Source: Verrucomicrobiales bacterium
GTDB lineage: Bacteria; Verrucomicrobiota; Verrucomicrobiia; Verrucomicrobiales; DEV007
Direction of reading: 5' to 3'
Length of the DNA stretch: 33,830 bases
NCBI GenBank assembly: GCA_029940475.1
Contig: JAPYUT010000042.1
Location: 1-33,830, forward strand
In this document: piece after piece, positions 25,526-33,723 of the stretch
Layout: each line of letters starts with the position of its first letter
Numbering within the stretch: the first letter of the stretch is position 1
The notes under the pieces: generated by a model
Database searches by the model: none
What the model was told of the DNA's origin: nothing
The model's input: the letters and a program-made list of their open reading frames with translations, nothing else
Position numbers and translations under genes: made by a program

Positions 25526-25583
25526 GACCTCGCGGCCTAATTCCCGGTTAAGGGAATTAACCGGACAGGCGAGACCGCAGGTC
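25526..25583 (+). promoter_or_regulatory. Structured RNA in the rpmI-rplT spacer, candidate L20 autoregulatory element
   Basis: Three concentric pairings are visible. GACCTcGCGG (25526-25535) pairs with CCGCAGGTC (25575-25583), with one bulge. GCCT (25535-25538) pairs with AGGC (25567-25570), competing for one G. The apical helix is CCGGTTAA (25544-25551) with TTAACCGG (25557-25564), loop GGGAA. An alternative helix AATTCCC (25539-25545) with GGGAATT (25552-25558) excludes the apical one, so a switch is possible. The rpmI-rplT spacer is 156 bp, long for this gene pair. L20 is known to repress its own operon in Escherichia coli and Bacillus through leader RNA, and this position suits such a site. 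Confidence 0.55.
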
Positions 25584-25624
25584 ACGAAAATAAACCAAAC
25601 TGCCTAAACCGGAGGACAACATCA

Positions 25625-25999
25625 ATGCCAAGAGCAACCAACTCTCCCGCAAGTCGCAAACGGCGCAAGCGCATGCTTGCCAAAGCCAAGGGGTTCCGCG
25701 GCTTCCGCTCGACGAAATACCGCTTTGCAAAGGACGCCGTCCGCAAAGCAATGACCTATGCGTACCGTGATCGCAAAAATCACAAGCGTACCTTCCGTGC
25801 ACTTTGGATTCAGCGCATCAACGCCGCCTGCCGTGCACGTGACATCACATACAGCCGGTTCATGGAAGGGCTGAAGGCAATTAAAATTGACCTTGACCGC
25901 AAGGTCATGTCCGACATTGCAATTCATGATGAGGCCGCCTTTACTCAACTCGTGGCGCAGGCGCAAGCCGCGCTCGAGAGCAAGAGGTCCGCATCGTAA
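25625..25999 (+). CDS. rplT: Large-subunit ribosomal protein bL20
   Basis: A 124-residue basic protein. MPRATNSPASRKRRKRMLAKAKGFRG and then YAYRDRKNHKRTFRALWIQRINAACR are diagnostic of L20, including the long N-terminal extension and the globular RNA-binding domain. It assembles early into the 50S subunit and in other bacteria also represses its operon. A strong GGAGG (25611-25615) stands 9 nt before the ATG, unlike most neighbours, so this start may be independently translated. The C-terminus (QAQAALESKRSAS) is slightly longer than usual. Confidence 0.97.
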   Translation: MPRATNSPASRKRRKRMLAKAKGFRGFRSTKYRFAKDAVRKAMTYAYRDRKNHKRTFRALWIQRINAACRARDITYSRFMEGLKAIKIDLDRKVMSDIAIHDEAAFTQLVAQAQAALESKRSAS

Positions 26000-26065
26000 G
26001 CAAAAACCGCCGCAGAAAAAATAGCGGTAGAACTTCGAGCCCGCCCCGCGCGATCGCTGTAGCCC

Positions 26066-27082
26066 ATGCTTGAAGAACTCGAAGCTATTCATGCCGATGC
26101 CATTTCCGCGATCGCGGAAATGGCGGATATTGATGGGCTCGAGGCGTTTCGAGTCTCCTACCTCGGCCGCAAAGGACGCCTCACCGTTGCTGCGGCACGG
26201 ATGAAAGATATCCCCAAAGAGGATAAGCCCGCTGCCGGCAAGGCTCTTAACGAGGTCCGAAACGCCATTACCGCTGCAATCGGCGAAAAAGGGGAATCAC
26301 TGCAGATCGCCATTGATGCCAAAGCCGCGGAAAACGTTGATGTCACCTTGCCGGGCAGGCTGATGCACCCGGGAGCACGTCACCCGATCTCACAAATACT
26401 CGATCGAGCCGTGGCAACCTTGCGCCGAATGGGATTCTCTCTGGCAAGCGGGCCCGAAATCGAGACTGAATGGCACTGCTTTGATGCCCTTAACACCCCT
26501 CCTGAGCATCCTGCACGCAACGAGAGTGACACCTTCTACTTTGAAGATGGCCGTCTGCTTCGCACGCACACCTCCACCGTGCAAATCCGCACCATGGAGA
26601 CAAGCCCGCCGCCGGTCCGGATTATCGCCCCGGGTGCTGCTTTCCGGCGCGATGAGATAGATTCAACCCACCTGAGTCACTTCAACCAACTCGAGGGGCT
26701 TTATGTTGATGAAGGCGTATCTCTGGCAGAGCTCAAGGGGTCACTTGAATATCTGCTGCGCTCAATCTTCGGGGAAAAAACACCGGTGCGTTTTCGCCCG
26801 CACTTCTTTCCATTCACTGAACCAAGCTTCGAGATTGATATAATGCTGGAAGCCAGGGGGAAAGCATCAAAATGGATCGAGATTGCGGGTTGTGGGATGG
26901 TCGACCCGGATGTATTCAACGCAGTCAACAAAGCACGTGGCGACAACGCCTATGCCCCTGACAAGATATCCGGATTTGCCTTTGGTCTTGGCCTCGAGCG
27001 ACTGGCAATGATCCTCTGGGGAATATCCGATATCCGCCTGCTCATTGAAAATGATATTCGCTTCCTGCGCCAGTTCCCATGA
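26066..27082 (+). CDS. pheS: Phenylalanine-tRNA ligase alpha subunit
   Basis: A 338-residue protein of normal PheS length. An N-terminal coiled coil (about residues 1-85, LEELEAIHADAISAIAEM) is followed by the class II catalytic core. HPISQILDRAVATLRRMGF is the start of the core, LRTHTSTVQIRTM the substrate-binding stretch, FRPHFFPFTEPSFEIDI motif 2-like, and GFAFGLGLERLAMI motif 3. It forms the alpha2-beta2 enzyme that charges tRNA-Phe. The last four bases overlap the pheT start (ATGA). The ATG lacks a Shine-Dalgarno sequence. It lies 66 bp after rplT. Confidence 0.97.
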   Translation: MLEELEAIHADAISAIAEMADIDGLEAFRVSYLGRKGRLTVAAARMKDIPKEDKPAAGKALNEVRNAITAAIGEKGESLQIAIDAKAAENVDVTLPGRLMHPGARHPISQILDRAVATLRRMGFSLASGPEIETEWHCFDALNTPPEHPARNESDTFYFEDGRLLRTHTSTVQIRTMETSPPPVRIIAPGAAFRRDEIDSTHLSHFNQLEGLYVDEGVSLAELKGSLEYLLRSIFGEKTPVRFRPHFFPFTEPSFEIDIMLEARGKASKWIEIAGCGMVDPDVFNAVNKARGDNAYAPDKISGFAFGLGLERLAMILWGISDIRLLIENDIRFLRQFP

Positions 27083-29445
27083 AAGTTGCACTTGATTGGT
27101 TGAGTGATCACGTTGACCTCTCCGGCTACTCCCAGCCGGAATTAGACGACCTGCTGACCTTTTCAGGAATTGAAGTCGAGGGAATCGGCTCAATGCCTGA
27201 AAAGGTCGTCGTCGCCAGGATCAAGAGCTCTGAAAAGCATCCGGATGCTGATAAATTATCGGTTTGCACGGTTGACGACGGCACAGAAGAACCCCGTCAA
27301 ATAGTCTGTGGAGCGAAGAATTATCAACTGGGAGATAATGTCCCTCTCGCCCTTCCTGGTGCTGATCTTGGTGGAGGATTTATCATTAAAAAAGGTAAGC
27401 TGCGCGGTGTCGAATCACACGGCATGCTCTGCAGCGCAAAAGAACTTGGAGGCGAGGATGACAGCGGTCTATGGATCCTGTCCCCGGACTGCAAGCCAGG
27501 AACTGCTCTGGCTGAGCTTTTTTCCGCGACATTCGACCTGGAAATTACCCCAAACCGCCCCGATTGCCTGAACCATCTCGGTATTGCCCGTGAACTTGCA
27601 GCGCTCGCCGGAGGCGACCTGAAATCCAGACCTGATTACACCAATACCACAATTGCGGAGCAACCCGCGACCAAGGAAGAGATCAGGATCAGCGCCGCCG
27701 AGCACTGCCAATTCTATACGGCACGCCGAATTGGGGGTGTTAAGGTCACCGAAAGTCCGCCCTGGTTAAAGTCGAAACTCGAGTCAATCAGCCTGCGACC
27801 AATCAATAATATCGTCGATATCACCAACTACGTGCTGATGGAGATGGGACAACCCCTGCACACTTTTGATGCCGCCAAGATAACGGGAGGCATCCATGTC
27901 CGAAAAGCAGGAGAAAATGAGACCCTCCTTGCGCTCGACGGGGTGAACTATCAGCTGACTGCCGAGGATCTTGTCATCGCCGACAATACCGGGCCCATTG
28001 CCATTGCAGGGATAATGGGCGGAGAAGCCACAGGCGTGACCGGGGACACCACGGAAATCCTGCTGGAATCCGCCTATTTTGCTCCAGCCGGCATTCGCCG
28101 CAGCGGACGCCGTCTGGGGATCTCGAGTGATTCCAGTTATCGCTTTGAGCGCGGTGTCGATCCTGCTCAGGTTGCAGGTGCATCAGAACTGGCAACCAGC
28201 CTGATCCTTAAACTGGCAGGCGGCCAGGCAGAAGAGCACATACTGACCTGCGGCTCACCACCACCATTGACTCAAGAGGTGGAATTTAATGCCGAACATT
28301 GCCGAGGCCTGCTTGGCTGTAACATCACAAGCGCCGAAATGTTCCCTATCCTTGAGAAGTTCGGAATCAATAAGCTGGAAGAAACAGGCAGCATTTCAAA
28401 ATGGAAAATTCCCAGCTATCGGGGTGACTTGACCCGCCCGGCAGACCTCTACGAGGAAATCGTCAGGGTTTATGGACTTGATAACATTCCTTCACGCCAA
28501 AGATCATGGTTCTCGGAAATCTCGGATGCTGATGTAGCCCATGATTTCATGACCGGCATCGCCAACAGGCTCACGGCACTCGGTTTCTATGAAACACGTA
28601 CCATTAAGCTCACATCCCCGGCGCGAACCGCTGACAATGTCTGTACAACAAGCAATGAGCCCATTGCACTGAAAAACCCCCTCAACGATGACCTTGCTTA
28701 CCTGCGTTCCGGGCTGACTGGTGCGCTGCTGGACGTTGCCGAGCGGAACATCCACCAGGGAATTGAAACCCTGCGCCTCTTTGAAGTGGGAACCGTGTTC
28801 TCAAAAAACAATGAAGGCGAGGAATCACAACACCTCGGATTTCTAGTATCCGGTCCCGAGCAGGCATCCTGGCAGGACCCGCAACCCGGGAGCGCTGATC
28901 TTTTCACCCTGAAAGGAATAATTGAGGTAATCAGCGGGACAAGCCCTGCATTTGTCCGGACCACCGAAAGCTCTCCTGCCGCCTCCCTCCTAACCGACAT
29001 CATGCTGGGTAAGCTCTGTATAGGGCAAGCCGCCCAGATTGCCCCGGCTAGAGCCCGCGCCATGGATGCCCGCCACCCGGTATTCGCAGCCGAGATTGAC
29101 CTTGCCCTGCTGCAGAAAAAAACCAGTGGCAATACCCAGTATGAAGAGTTGCCAAAGTTCCCGGCAATTAGCCGAGATGTTGCCATGGAAGTGGAACTAT
29201 CATTAAGCAACGGCGAAATTGAATCCGTGCTCTCAAAAATCAAATCACCACTCCTGGAATCCTTCAGGCTCTTTGATTTATTTCACGACGACAGCGGTCA
29301 GCGTCTTGATGCAGGTAAAAAATCAATCGCTTATTCATTGACCTATCGTGATCGAACCCGCACACTGGAGTCATCGGAAATCGACAAGGCACATGCTGAA
29401 ATTCTCGATGAATTAAAAGCAAAACTGCCTGTGGAATTCCGCTGA
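27079..29445 (+). CDS. pheT: Phenylalanine-tRNA ligase beta subunit
   Basis: A 788-residue protein of standard PheT length. The domain order is complete: MKVALDWLSDHVDLSGYS, the EMAP-like tRNA-binding domain (about 40-150, with KHPDADKLSVCTVD and SHGMLCSAKELG), B3/B4 editing domain (about 200-390, IVDITNYVLMEMGQPLHTFD and SSDSSYRFERGVD), B5 (about 400-480, WKIPSYRGDLTRPADLYEEI), the inactive core-like domain, and the C-terminal FDX-ACB domain (FPAISRDVAMEVE to the end). It carries the editing site against mischarged tyrosine. It is translationally coupled to pheS by the ATGA overlap. No further coding gene follows before the candidate RNA and terminator. Confidence 0.97.
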   Translation: MKVALDWLSDHVDLSGYSQPELDDLLTFSGIEVEGIGSMPEKVVVARIKSSEKHPDADKLSVCTVDDGTEEPRQIVCGAKNYQLGDNVPLALPGADLGGGFIIKKGKLRGVESHGMLCSAKELGGEDDSGLWILSPDCKPGTALAELFSATFDLEITPNRPDCLNHLGIARELAALAGGDLKSRPDYTNTTIAEQPATKEEIRISAAEHCQFYTARRIGGVKVTESPPWLKSKLESISLRPINNIVDITNYVLMEMGQPLHTFDAAKITGGIHVRKAGENETLLALDGVNYQLTAEDLVIADNTGPIAIAGIMGGEATGVTGDTTEILLESAYFAPAGIRRSGRRLGISSDSSYRFERGVDPAQVAGASELATSLILKLAGGQAEEHILTCGSPPPLTQEVEFNAEHCRGLLGCNITSAEMFPILEKFGINKLEETGSISKWKIPSYRGDLTRPADLYEEIVRVYGLDNIPSRQRSWFSEISDADVAHDFMTGIANRLTALGFYETRTIKLTSPARTADNVCTTSNEPIALKNPLNDDLAYLRSGLTGALLDVAERNIHQGIETLRLFEVGTVFSKNNEGEESQHLGFLVSGPEQASWQDPQPGSADLFTLKGIIEVISGTSPAFVRTTESSPAASLLTDIMLGKLCIGQAAQIAPARARAMDARHPVFAAEIDLALLQKKTSGNTQYEELPKFPAISRDVAMEVELSLSNGEIESVLSKIKSPLLESFRLFDLFHDDSGQRLDAGKKSIAYSLTYRDRTRTLESSEIDKAHAEILDELKAKLPVEFR

Positions 29446-29513
29446 ACTCATTGAAAGCGTTGGCTTTATCGCCCATGGCTTCTTGTGTTCCTGTTCTTTT
29501 ACATCTTCCAATT

Positions 29514-29708
29514 TTGAGACAACCCTACGGTGTTTCGCGTAGCGCGGACTTAAGGGCCCGGCCCGTTAGTTCATATACGGGAGGCTTAGCCCGTTGTTTG
29601 ATGTCAGGCCTTCGTTGGAAGGCAGATTTCAGCAAGGCGGCCACCCACCTGGTAATATCCGGGATACGTGAGCCCTCTTCACCGCCGTCGGCACATGCGG
29701 GGCCTCAA
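29514..29708 (+). ncRNA. Candidate structured RNA, 6S-like
   Basis: The stretch downstream of pheT folds as one rod. The closing stem is TTGAG (29514-29518) with CTCAA (29704-29708) and CCCT (29523-29526) with GGGG (29699-29702), extended by GTG/CAC (29530-29532 with 29692-29694). AAGGGC (29552-29557) pairs with GCCCTcT (29672-29678). A large bubble of about 31 and 33 nt follows, then GCCcGTTG (29589-29596) with CAGCaaGGC (29630-29638), and an apical GCCTTC-GTTG-GAAGGC hairpin (29608-29623). Length near 195 nt, the rod shape and the central bubble match 6S RNA, the housekeeping RNA polymerase regulator. CACCCACCT at 29642-29650 also recalls some 6S sequences from memory. Identity is not proven. 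No clear promoter is seen, so it could be processed from the pheT transcript. Confidence 0.5.
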
Positions 29709-29715
29709 TCCTTAG

Positions 29716-29750
29716 AAAAGCACTCCGAATAAATCCGGAGTGCTTTTTGT
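29716..29750 (+). terminator. Strong intrinsic terminator
   Basis: AAAAGCACTCCG (29716-29727) and CGGAGTGCTTTT (29736-29747) form a perfect 12-bp stem with an 8-nt loop, followed by further T residues. It ends transcription of the candidate RNA and, by read-through, of the rpmI-to-pheT cluster. Confidence 0.93.
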
Positions 29751-29814
29751 TTTCAATTACCAGCCACCTTCTAAATCCCTTCCCTCATTTGGTATATCCC
29801 TGCAAACACCACAT

Positions 29815-29842
29815 TTGACTTATGTGTAATTATTGAAATAAT
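29815..29842 (+). promoter_or_regulatory. Promoter-like site in a sparse region
   Basis: TTGACT (29815-29820) and AATAAT (29837-29842) are separated by 16 bp in an AT-rich stretch. Transcription would start near 29849, only a few bases before an ATG at 29852, so the message would be nearly leaderless. The match to the housekeeping sigma consensus is good but unsupported by data. Confidence 0.45.
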
Positions 29843-29851
29843 TATATTTAT

Positions 29852-30232
29852 ATGTCTCTGGATATAGGAACTGCGCGCAATGACTTGGGTCGTGGCAAAA
29901 ACCGCATGGACCCTGGTGGTAAAAACCGCAGCCGGAGAAGTCACAAACGGCTTAAGTCAACTTGCCTGAAACAGATGGCCCCACAAAACAAGTCGATCCG
30001 ATCATGGGAAATCCAAACCACGGCAACTCCTGAAAATTGCAACTCCAATCAACACGCTTCCCTGTTCACGAAAACCACCCGTTTCATTGCAGAGTTAACC
30101 GGGTTGATCAGTCCGCAACCACCTGCCGCCGGGAATAATTACACGCCGTTCCCCAACTGCGAAACCAAAGTCATTCGTAAGCGCCCTGCTCAACAGCAAA
30201 CAAAATCTCGCCTTGCCACAAGGCAAACTTAG
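29852..30232 (+). CDS. Doubtful basic ORF, 126 codons
   Basis: The frame starts just after a promoter-like site and has no Shine-Dalgarno sequence. Its product is rich in Lys, Arg, Asn and Thr, with GRGKNR and GGKNR repeated near the start (the DNA 15-mers at 29892-29906 and 29916-29930 match at 14 of 15 positions). I see no domain, hydrophobic core or periodicity, and the composition looks like translated non-coding DNA. It could be a small basic protein, or the region could produce a non-coding transcript. Apart from this frame, 29751-30274 holds nothing else that I can support. Confidence 0.2.
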   Translation: MSLDIGTARNDLGRGKNRMDPGGKNRSRRSHKRLKSTCLKQMAPQNKSIRSWEIQTTATPENCNSNQHASLFTKTTRFIAELTGLISPQPPAAGNNYTPFPNCETKVIRKRPAQQQTKSRLATRQT

Positions 30233-30268
30233 TCCAGTTACACTCAAGCGTTGCCTGGAATGACTAAG
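30228..30268. repeat. Inverted repeat beyond the 3' end of the coiled-coil gene
   Basis: CTTAGTC (30228-30234) and GACTAAG (30262-30268) are perfect complements, with CAG/CTG able to extend the stem past a small bulge. It lies just beyond the stop of the minus-strand gene ending at 30275 and could act as a weak terminator, but there is no good U-tract. Confidence 0.4.
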
Positions 30269-30274
30269 GGCTGA

Positions 30275-31180
30275 TCATTCCGGGGCGCCCTTCGCATTGG
30301 CAACCGCAGTTTTATTTGCCGCATCCACGCTTGCAGGTGACTTCTCCTGATCCCTTAATGAATTCTCCGCTTCAAACAAATCGAGAAGAAAGGGATCTTC
30401 GACATCCGGTTGACTCACCTCGGAATCTATCCAACACCTGAGTTCTTCCTTGAGCGCTAATTTTTCCGCTTCCAGAACAACCGTGCGATCCTGTAAGCGG
30501 TTAAAACGCTCAACCATTCCCCTGTTATTCTCCTCTACCGACACAAACTGGTCCTCAAGGTCAAACAACATTGTCAGGTAACGGTCATTCTCCACAACCA
30601 GCCGGTCATTTGCCTCACCCGCCTGGGCAAGTTGCACACTGACTGCCCGGTAAGATTGCTCAAATGTCTCGATCTGCTTCCGCTGAGCCGCAACTGCTTC
30701 GCTAAGAGCTGCGCCTTGAGCACTAAGATCGCGTTTAATTTCCTCAAGGCTTGCAATCTCTCCGTTCAGTCTCGATTCGGTGGCGTATTTTTCCTCAAGG
30801 ATGGAATGAATACTGTCCTGCAGATCTTCCACGGCAAGATCACGGTTAACGAGACGTTTTGAGAGCGCTATATTGGAATGCTGGGCAATCTCCAGCACAT
30901 TCTGATAATCCCTGAGCCGCGACAGAAGGCGTAGATTATCTTCCTTGAAATTCTCTAAGCGTCGCTGAAAAACACCTCGCTCCTCTTCCAGCAATGTCAC
31001 CCGGCCTCCAAGTTGCCTTACCTGGCCGCCGGTCATTCCCAAGGCAATGATCAAAAATACCGCCAACAAAGAACCTGATAGAATCCGTAATGATGGCATC
31101 CTGACACGCCGACCATTGCCCCCTGCACTTTCGTTCACGGGTTGATGATGAAATTGATTGTTTGATCCTGAACTCATCAT
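30275..31180 (-). CDS. Single-pass membrane protein with long coiled coil
   Basis: A 301-residue protein of unknown function. A short polar N-terminus precedes one transmembrane helix (ILSGSLLAVFLIIALGMTG, about residues 32-50). Then about 190 residues of near-continuous coiled coil follow, with regular Leu/Val heptads and many Glu, Arg and Gln, for example VTLLEEERGVFQRRLENF and VVLEAEKLALKEELR. The tail is disordered and acidic, then Ala-rich. The shape suggests an envelope scaffold or division/secretion accessory protein with the coil in the periplasm; no family is assigned. GGGAG upstream of paired ATGs (31180 and 31177) supports the start. Confidence 0.75.
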   Translation of the reverse strand: MMSSGSNNQFHHQPVNESAGGNGRRVRMPSLRILSGSLLAVFLIIALGMTGGQVRQLGGRVTLLEEERGVFQRRLENFKEDNLRLLSRLRDYQNVLEIAQHSNIALSKRLVNRDLAVEDLQDSIHSILEEKYATESRLNGEIASLEEIKRDLSAQGAALSEAVAAQRKQIETFEQSYRAVSVQLAQAGEANDRLVVENDRYLTMLFDLEDQFVSVEENNRGMVERFNRLQDRTVVLEAEKLALKEELRCWIDSEVSQPDVEDPFLLDLFEAENSLRDQEKSPASVDAANKTAVANAKGAPE

Positions 31181-31269
31181 GGTTTCTCTCCCATCCTGAG
31201 CCAGGTCTATTCTTTAGCATGGCTACAATAAGGGGAGTTTTTTCTAATTTATATAAAATCTGTATCCCT

Positions 31270-31297
31270 TTAATATTTAAGCAAGCTTAAATATTAA
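31270..31297. repeat. Perfect 28-bp inverted repeat in a divergent intergenic region
   Basis: TTAATATTTAAGC (31270-31282) and GCTTAAATATTAA (31285-31297) are exact complements separated by AA. The site lies in the 220-bp gap between the divergent coiled-coil and GNAT genes, about 90 bp from the first and 100 bp from the second. A two-base loop makes an RNA hairpin less natural than a dimeric protein-binding site. The rest of the 220-bp gap shows nothing else. Confidence 0.8.
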
Positions 31298-31400
31298 TAC
31301 CATCTACCGGAATATCACCACCCGGCTTGCTGAATAACGCCCGAATGATTCCAATATTTTTTACTCCCCATTGCCCACTTCCTGCTAACATTCTCGGCAA

Positions 31401-31931
31401 ATGCCACCCAACACCCTAGAAAAATCCAACCAAGCCCGGGTTGAACCCGCGACCCTTGAAGATCTTCCACAACTCGTGCAAATGGCGATGGACCTCTTCG
31501 AAATGGAGGGGGATTTCGAGCCCAGTTACGAAAAACAGGAACAGGGTCTGAAACTCATCCTTGAGGAACCCAACCGGGGACGCATTTTTGTGCTGCGCAA
31601 CGATGACGTGATCATTGGCATGGTGAACATCCTCTTCACCATCAGCACGGCAGAAGGAGCACTGGTCCTCATCCTTGAGGATTTTTTCGTGCATCCCTCC
31701 CACCGTGGGCAGGGATACGGCACAAAATTGCTCAGCGCCGTGCGGGAATTTGCAGTTGCCAAGGATTTTAAACGCATCACTCTGCTTACCGACAAAATCA
31801 GTGAAGAATCGCAACGCTTCTTCACCAAGAACGAGTTTGTGTTCTCCAAGATGATTCCCATGCGACTGCACCTTGAACCTGATACCCGGGAGGTATCCCG
31901 GGACGAACAGAATCAAGTGGCGGCAGAATAG
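31401..31931 (+). CDS. GNAT-family N-acetyltransferase
   Basis: A 176-residue protein with the GNAT fold. Residues 13-35 (VEPATLEDLPQLVQMAMDLF) are the first strand and helix. LEDFFVHPSHRGQGYGTKLL is motif A, with RGQGYG at 102-107 binding the acetyl-CoA pyrophosphate. ITLLTDKISEESQRFFTKNEF is the following strand-helix. It transfers an acetyl group to an amine; the substrate cannot be told. The ATG has no Shine-Dalgarno sequence. It precedes the sulfite reductase gene by 73 bp on the same strand, which may or may not mean co-transcription. Confidence 0.88.
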   Translation: MPPNTLEKSNQARVEPATLEDLPQLVQMAMDLFEMEGDFEPSYEKQEQGLKLILEEPNRGRIFVLRNDDVIIGMVNILFTISTAEGALVLILEDFFVHPSHRGQGYGTKLLSAVREFAVAKDFKRITLLTDKISEESQRFFTKNEFVFSKMIPMRLHLEPDTREVSRDEQNQVAAE

Positions 31932-32004
31932 CTGCGACCATACAGTTCCCGCCACGCGCAAATGGCGTGCTGATACGGAAAATTCTAATAATCGTTACTC
32001 GAAA

Positions 32005-33723
32005 ATGGCAAAACAAAGCTGTGAAGAAATTAAAGACGAAAGTCGCGGCCTGCGCGGGAAAATCGTCGAGACACTCCTTTCTGATACCTCGCATTTCGAG
32101 GAAGCCGAGTATCAACTGCTTAAGTTTCACGGCAGCTATCAGCAGGACAACCGGGACAGCCGCTCCGAGCGCCGCAAGCAAAAGCTCGACAAGGAGTGGA
32201 TGTTCATGGTGCGCACCAAGATGCCGGCCGGAACGTTGACCTCTGAACAATATATCGCTCACCACGATATGGCCGACAAACTGGGCAACGCGACAATGCG
32301 CCTGACCTCACGCCAGGGCATCCAGCTGCACGGCATCCTCAAGGGAGGATTAAGGGACACCGTCCGGGCAATCTCCAACTGCGGGCTGACCTCCTGGGGA
32401 GCATGCGGTGACGTGGTGCGCAACACCATGGCTCCCGGTGCGCCGGTCCACGATGCAGCCCATGCGGCCACAAGACGCCTCGCTGATGAAATCAGCACCC
32501 GGTTCATGGCTCGCTCAATGGCCTACACGTCCATCTGGCTTGACGGGGAAAAGCTCGACCTGGCTGCCGAGGAGGCTGCCGAGGTAGTGGAAGAGCCCAT
32601 CTACGGGAAGAACTACCTGCCCCGGAAGTTCAAGATCGGCATCGCAGTGCCGCCGAGCAATGACGTTGACCTCTTCAGTCAGGATGTCGGTTTCATCGCT
32701 CACGTGGAAGATGGTGAGCTCACCGGCTATTCAATCCATGTCGGTGGCGGCTTCGGCATGAGCCACGGCAAGCTGGAAACTTACCCGTGCCTGGCCAAGC
32801 CACTGTTTTATTGCGCTGCCGAGCACGCTGCAGCCGCCTGCGAGGCTGTGGTCACCGTGCAGCGCGACCACGGCGACCGCAGTGACCGTAAGCATGCGCG
32901 AATGAAATACCTCATCGCCGAGCGCGGCATCGAGTGGTTTCGAGGGGAAGTCGAGGAACGCATCAGCTTCCCCACCGAGCCCGTGCGCGAGGTTCAACTG
33001 GGCACTGTTGCCGATGCCCTTGGCTGGCACGCACAGGGTGACGGTAAGCATTTTGTCGGGGTTTACGTGGCACAGGGGAGGATTGCCGACGGTGAAGCCG
33101 CAAGGCCCCGCAGTGCGTTCCGCCAGATCGCCGGAGAGATCAACTGCTCACTGCGTGTCACCGCGAACGCGAACATGTATTTTTACGACATCAGCGAGGA
33201 GGACCGCGATCAGGTCGACACGATCCTCACCGAGAACGGACTAGTGACCGGAGAAAATTTCACCACCATGCGCCAGATGGGCCATGCCTGCGTTGCCCTG
33301 CCCACCTGTGGCCTCGCCCTGAGCGAAAGCGAGCGGGTCTTCACGGGGCTGCTTGACTCAGTCGATGTCATCCTTGAGGAACTGGGCCTGCGCGATGATC
33401 CCATCCTCGTGCGCATGACCGGCTGCCCCAACGGCTGTGCGCGCCCCTACAACGCCGATTTCGCCTTTGTCGGACGTGCGCCGGGGAAATACGCGATGTT
33501 TGTCGGTGGATCAAGTGCCGGGGACAGGCTCGCGGGTCTGGAAAAGAAAATGGTTCTCTTCGGCGACATCCCCGGTGAAATCCGCGCCTACCTGGCCGAC
33601 TTTGTCGAGCAACGACAGGACAGCGAGACATTCAGCGAATACTGGGGCCGGACCCGGCCAGATGCCGCGGAACCGACTCCGCAGCAGTTCCACCTGGTGG
33701 AGGCTGAGCGCACCCCGTCCTGA
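32005..33723 (+). CDS. cysI: Sulfite reductase hemoprotein (siroheme, 4Fe-4S)
   Basis: The frame is open from 31873, but the ATG at 32005 gives 572 residues starting MAKQSCEEIKDESRGLRG, almost exactly the length of Escherichia coli CysI. The two nitrite/sulfite reductase half-domains are present. LGNATMRLTSRQGIQLHGIL is the substrate-site region with Arg residues. The 4Fe-4S/siroheme cysteines are in HACVALPTCGLALSESER (Cys429 and Cys435) and RMTGCPNGCARPYNADFAFVGRAPGKY (Cys474 and Cys478). It reduces sulfite to sulfide with six electrons in assimilatory sulfur metabolism. The electron donor (CysJ or ferredoxin) is not encoded in this window. It could be ferredoxin-dependent, but the CysI-like sequence around the second Cys pair favours the bacterial type. 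Confidence 0.93.
   Translation: MAKQSCEEIKDESRGLRGKIVETLLSDTSHFEEAEYQLLKFHGSYQQDNRDSRSERRKQKLDKEWMFMVRTKMPAGTLTSEQYIAHHDMADKLGNATMRLTSRQGIQLHGILKGGLRDTVRAISNCGLTSWGACGDVVRNTMAPGAPVHDAAHAATRRLADEISTRFMARSMAYTSIWLDGEKLDLAAEEAAEVVEEPIYGKNYLPRKFKIGIAVPPSNDVDLFSQDVGFIAHVEDGELTGYSIHVGGGFGMSHGKLETYPCLAKPLFYCAAEHAAAACEAVVTVQRDHGDRSDRKHARMKYLIAERGIEWFRGEVEERISFPTEPVREVQLGTVADALGWHAQGDGKHFVGVYVAQGRIADGEAARPRSAFRQIAGEINCSLRVTANANMYFYDISEEDRDQVDTILTENGLVTGENFTTMRQMGHACVALPTCGLALSESERVFTGLLDSVDVILEELGLRDDPILVRMTGCPNGCARPYNADFAFVGRAPGKYAMFVGGSSAGDRLAGLEKKMVLFGDIPGEIRAYLADFVEQRQDSETFSEYWGRTRPDAAEPTPQQFHLVEAERTPS

Noticed and set aside
25539..25564. H-type pseudoknot combining AATTCCC/GGGAATT with GGTT/AACC
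   Set aside because: Connecting loops would be zero bases long, which is sterically not possible; the two helices are treated as alternatives.
29451..29732. 93-codon open frame downstream of pheT
   Set aside because: It lies over the nested helices of the candidate RNA and runs into the terminator, and its product has no recognisable feature; the RNA reading explains the sequence better.
31873..32004. 44-residue N-terminal extension of the sulfite reductase
   Set aside because: It overlaps the GNAT gene in another frame and resembles no reductase sequence, and the ATG at 32005 restores normal CysI length.
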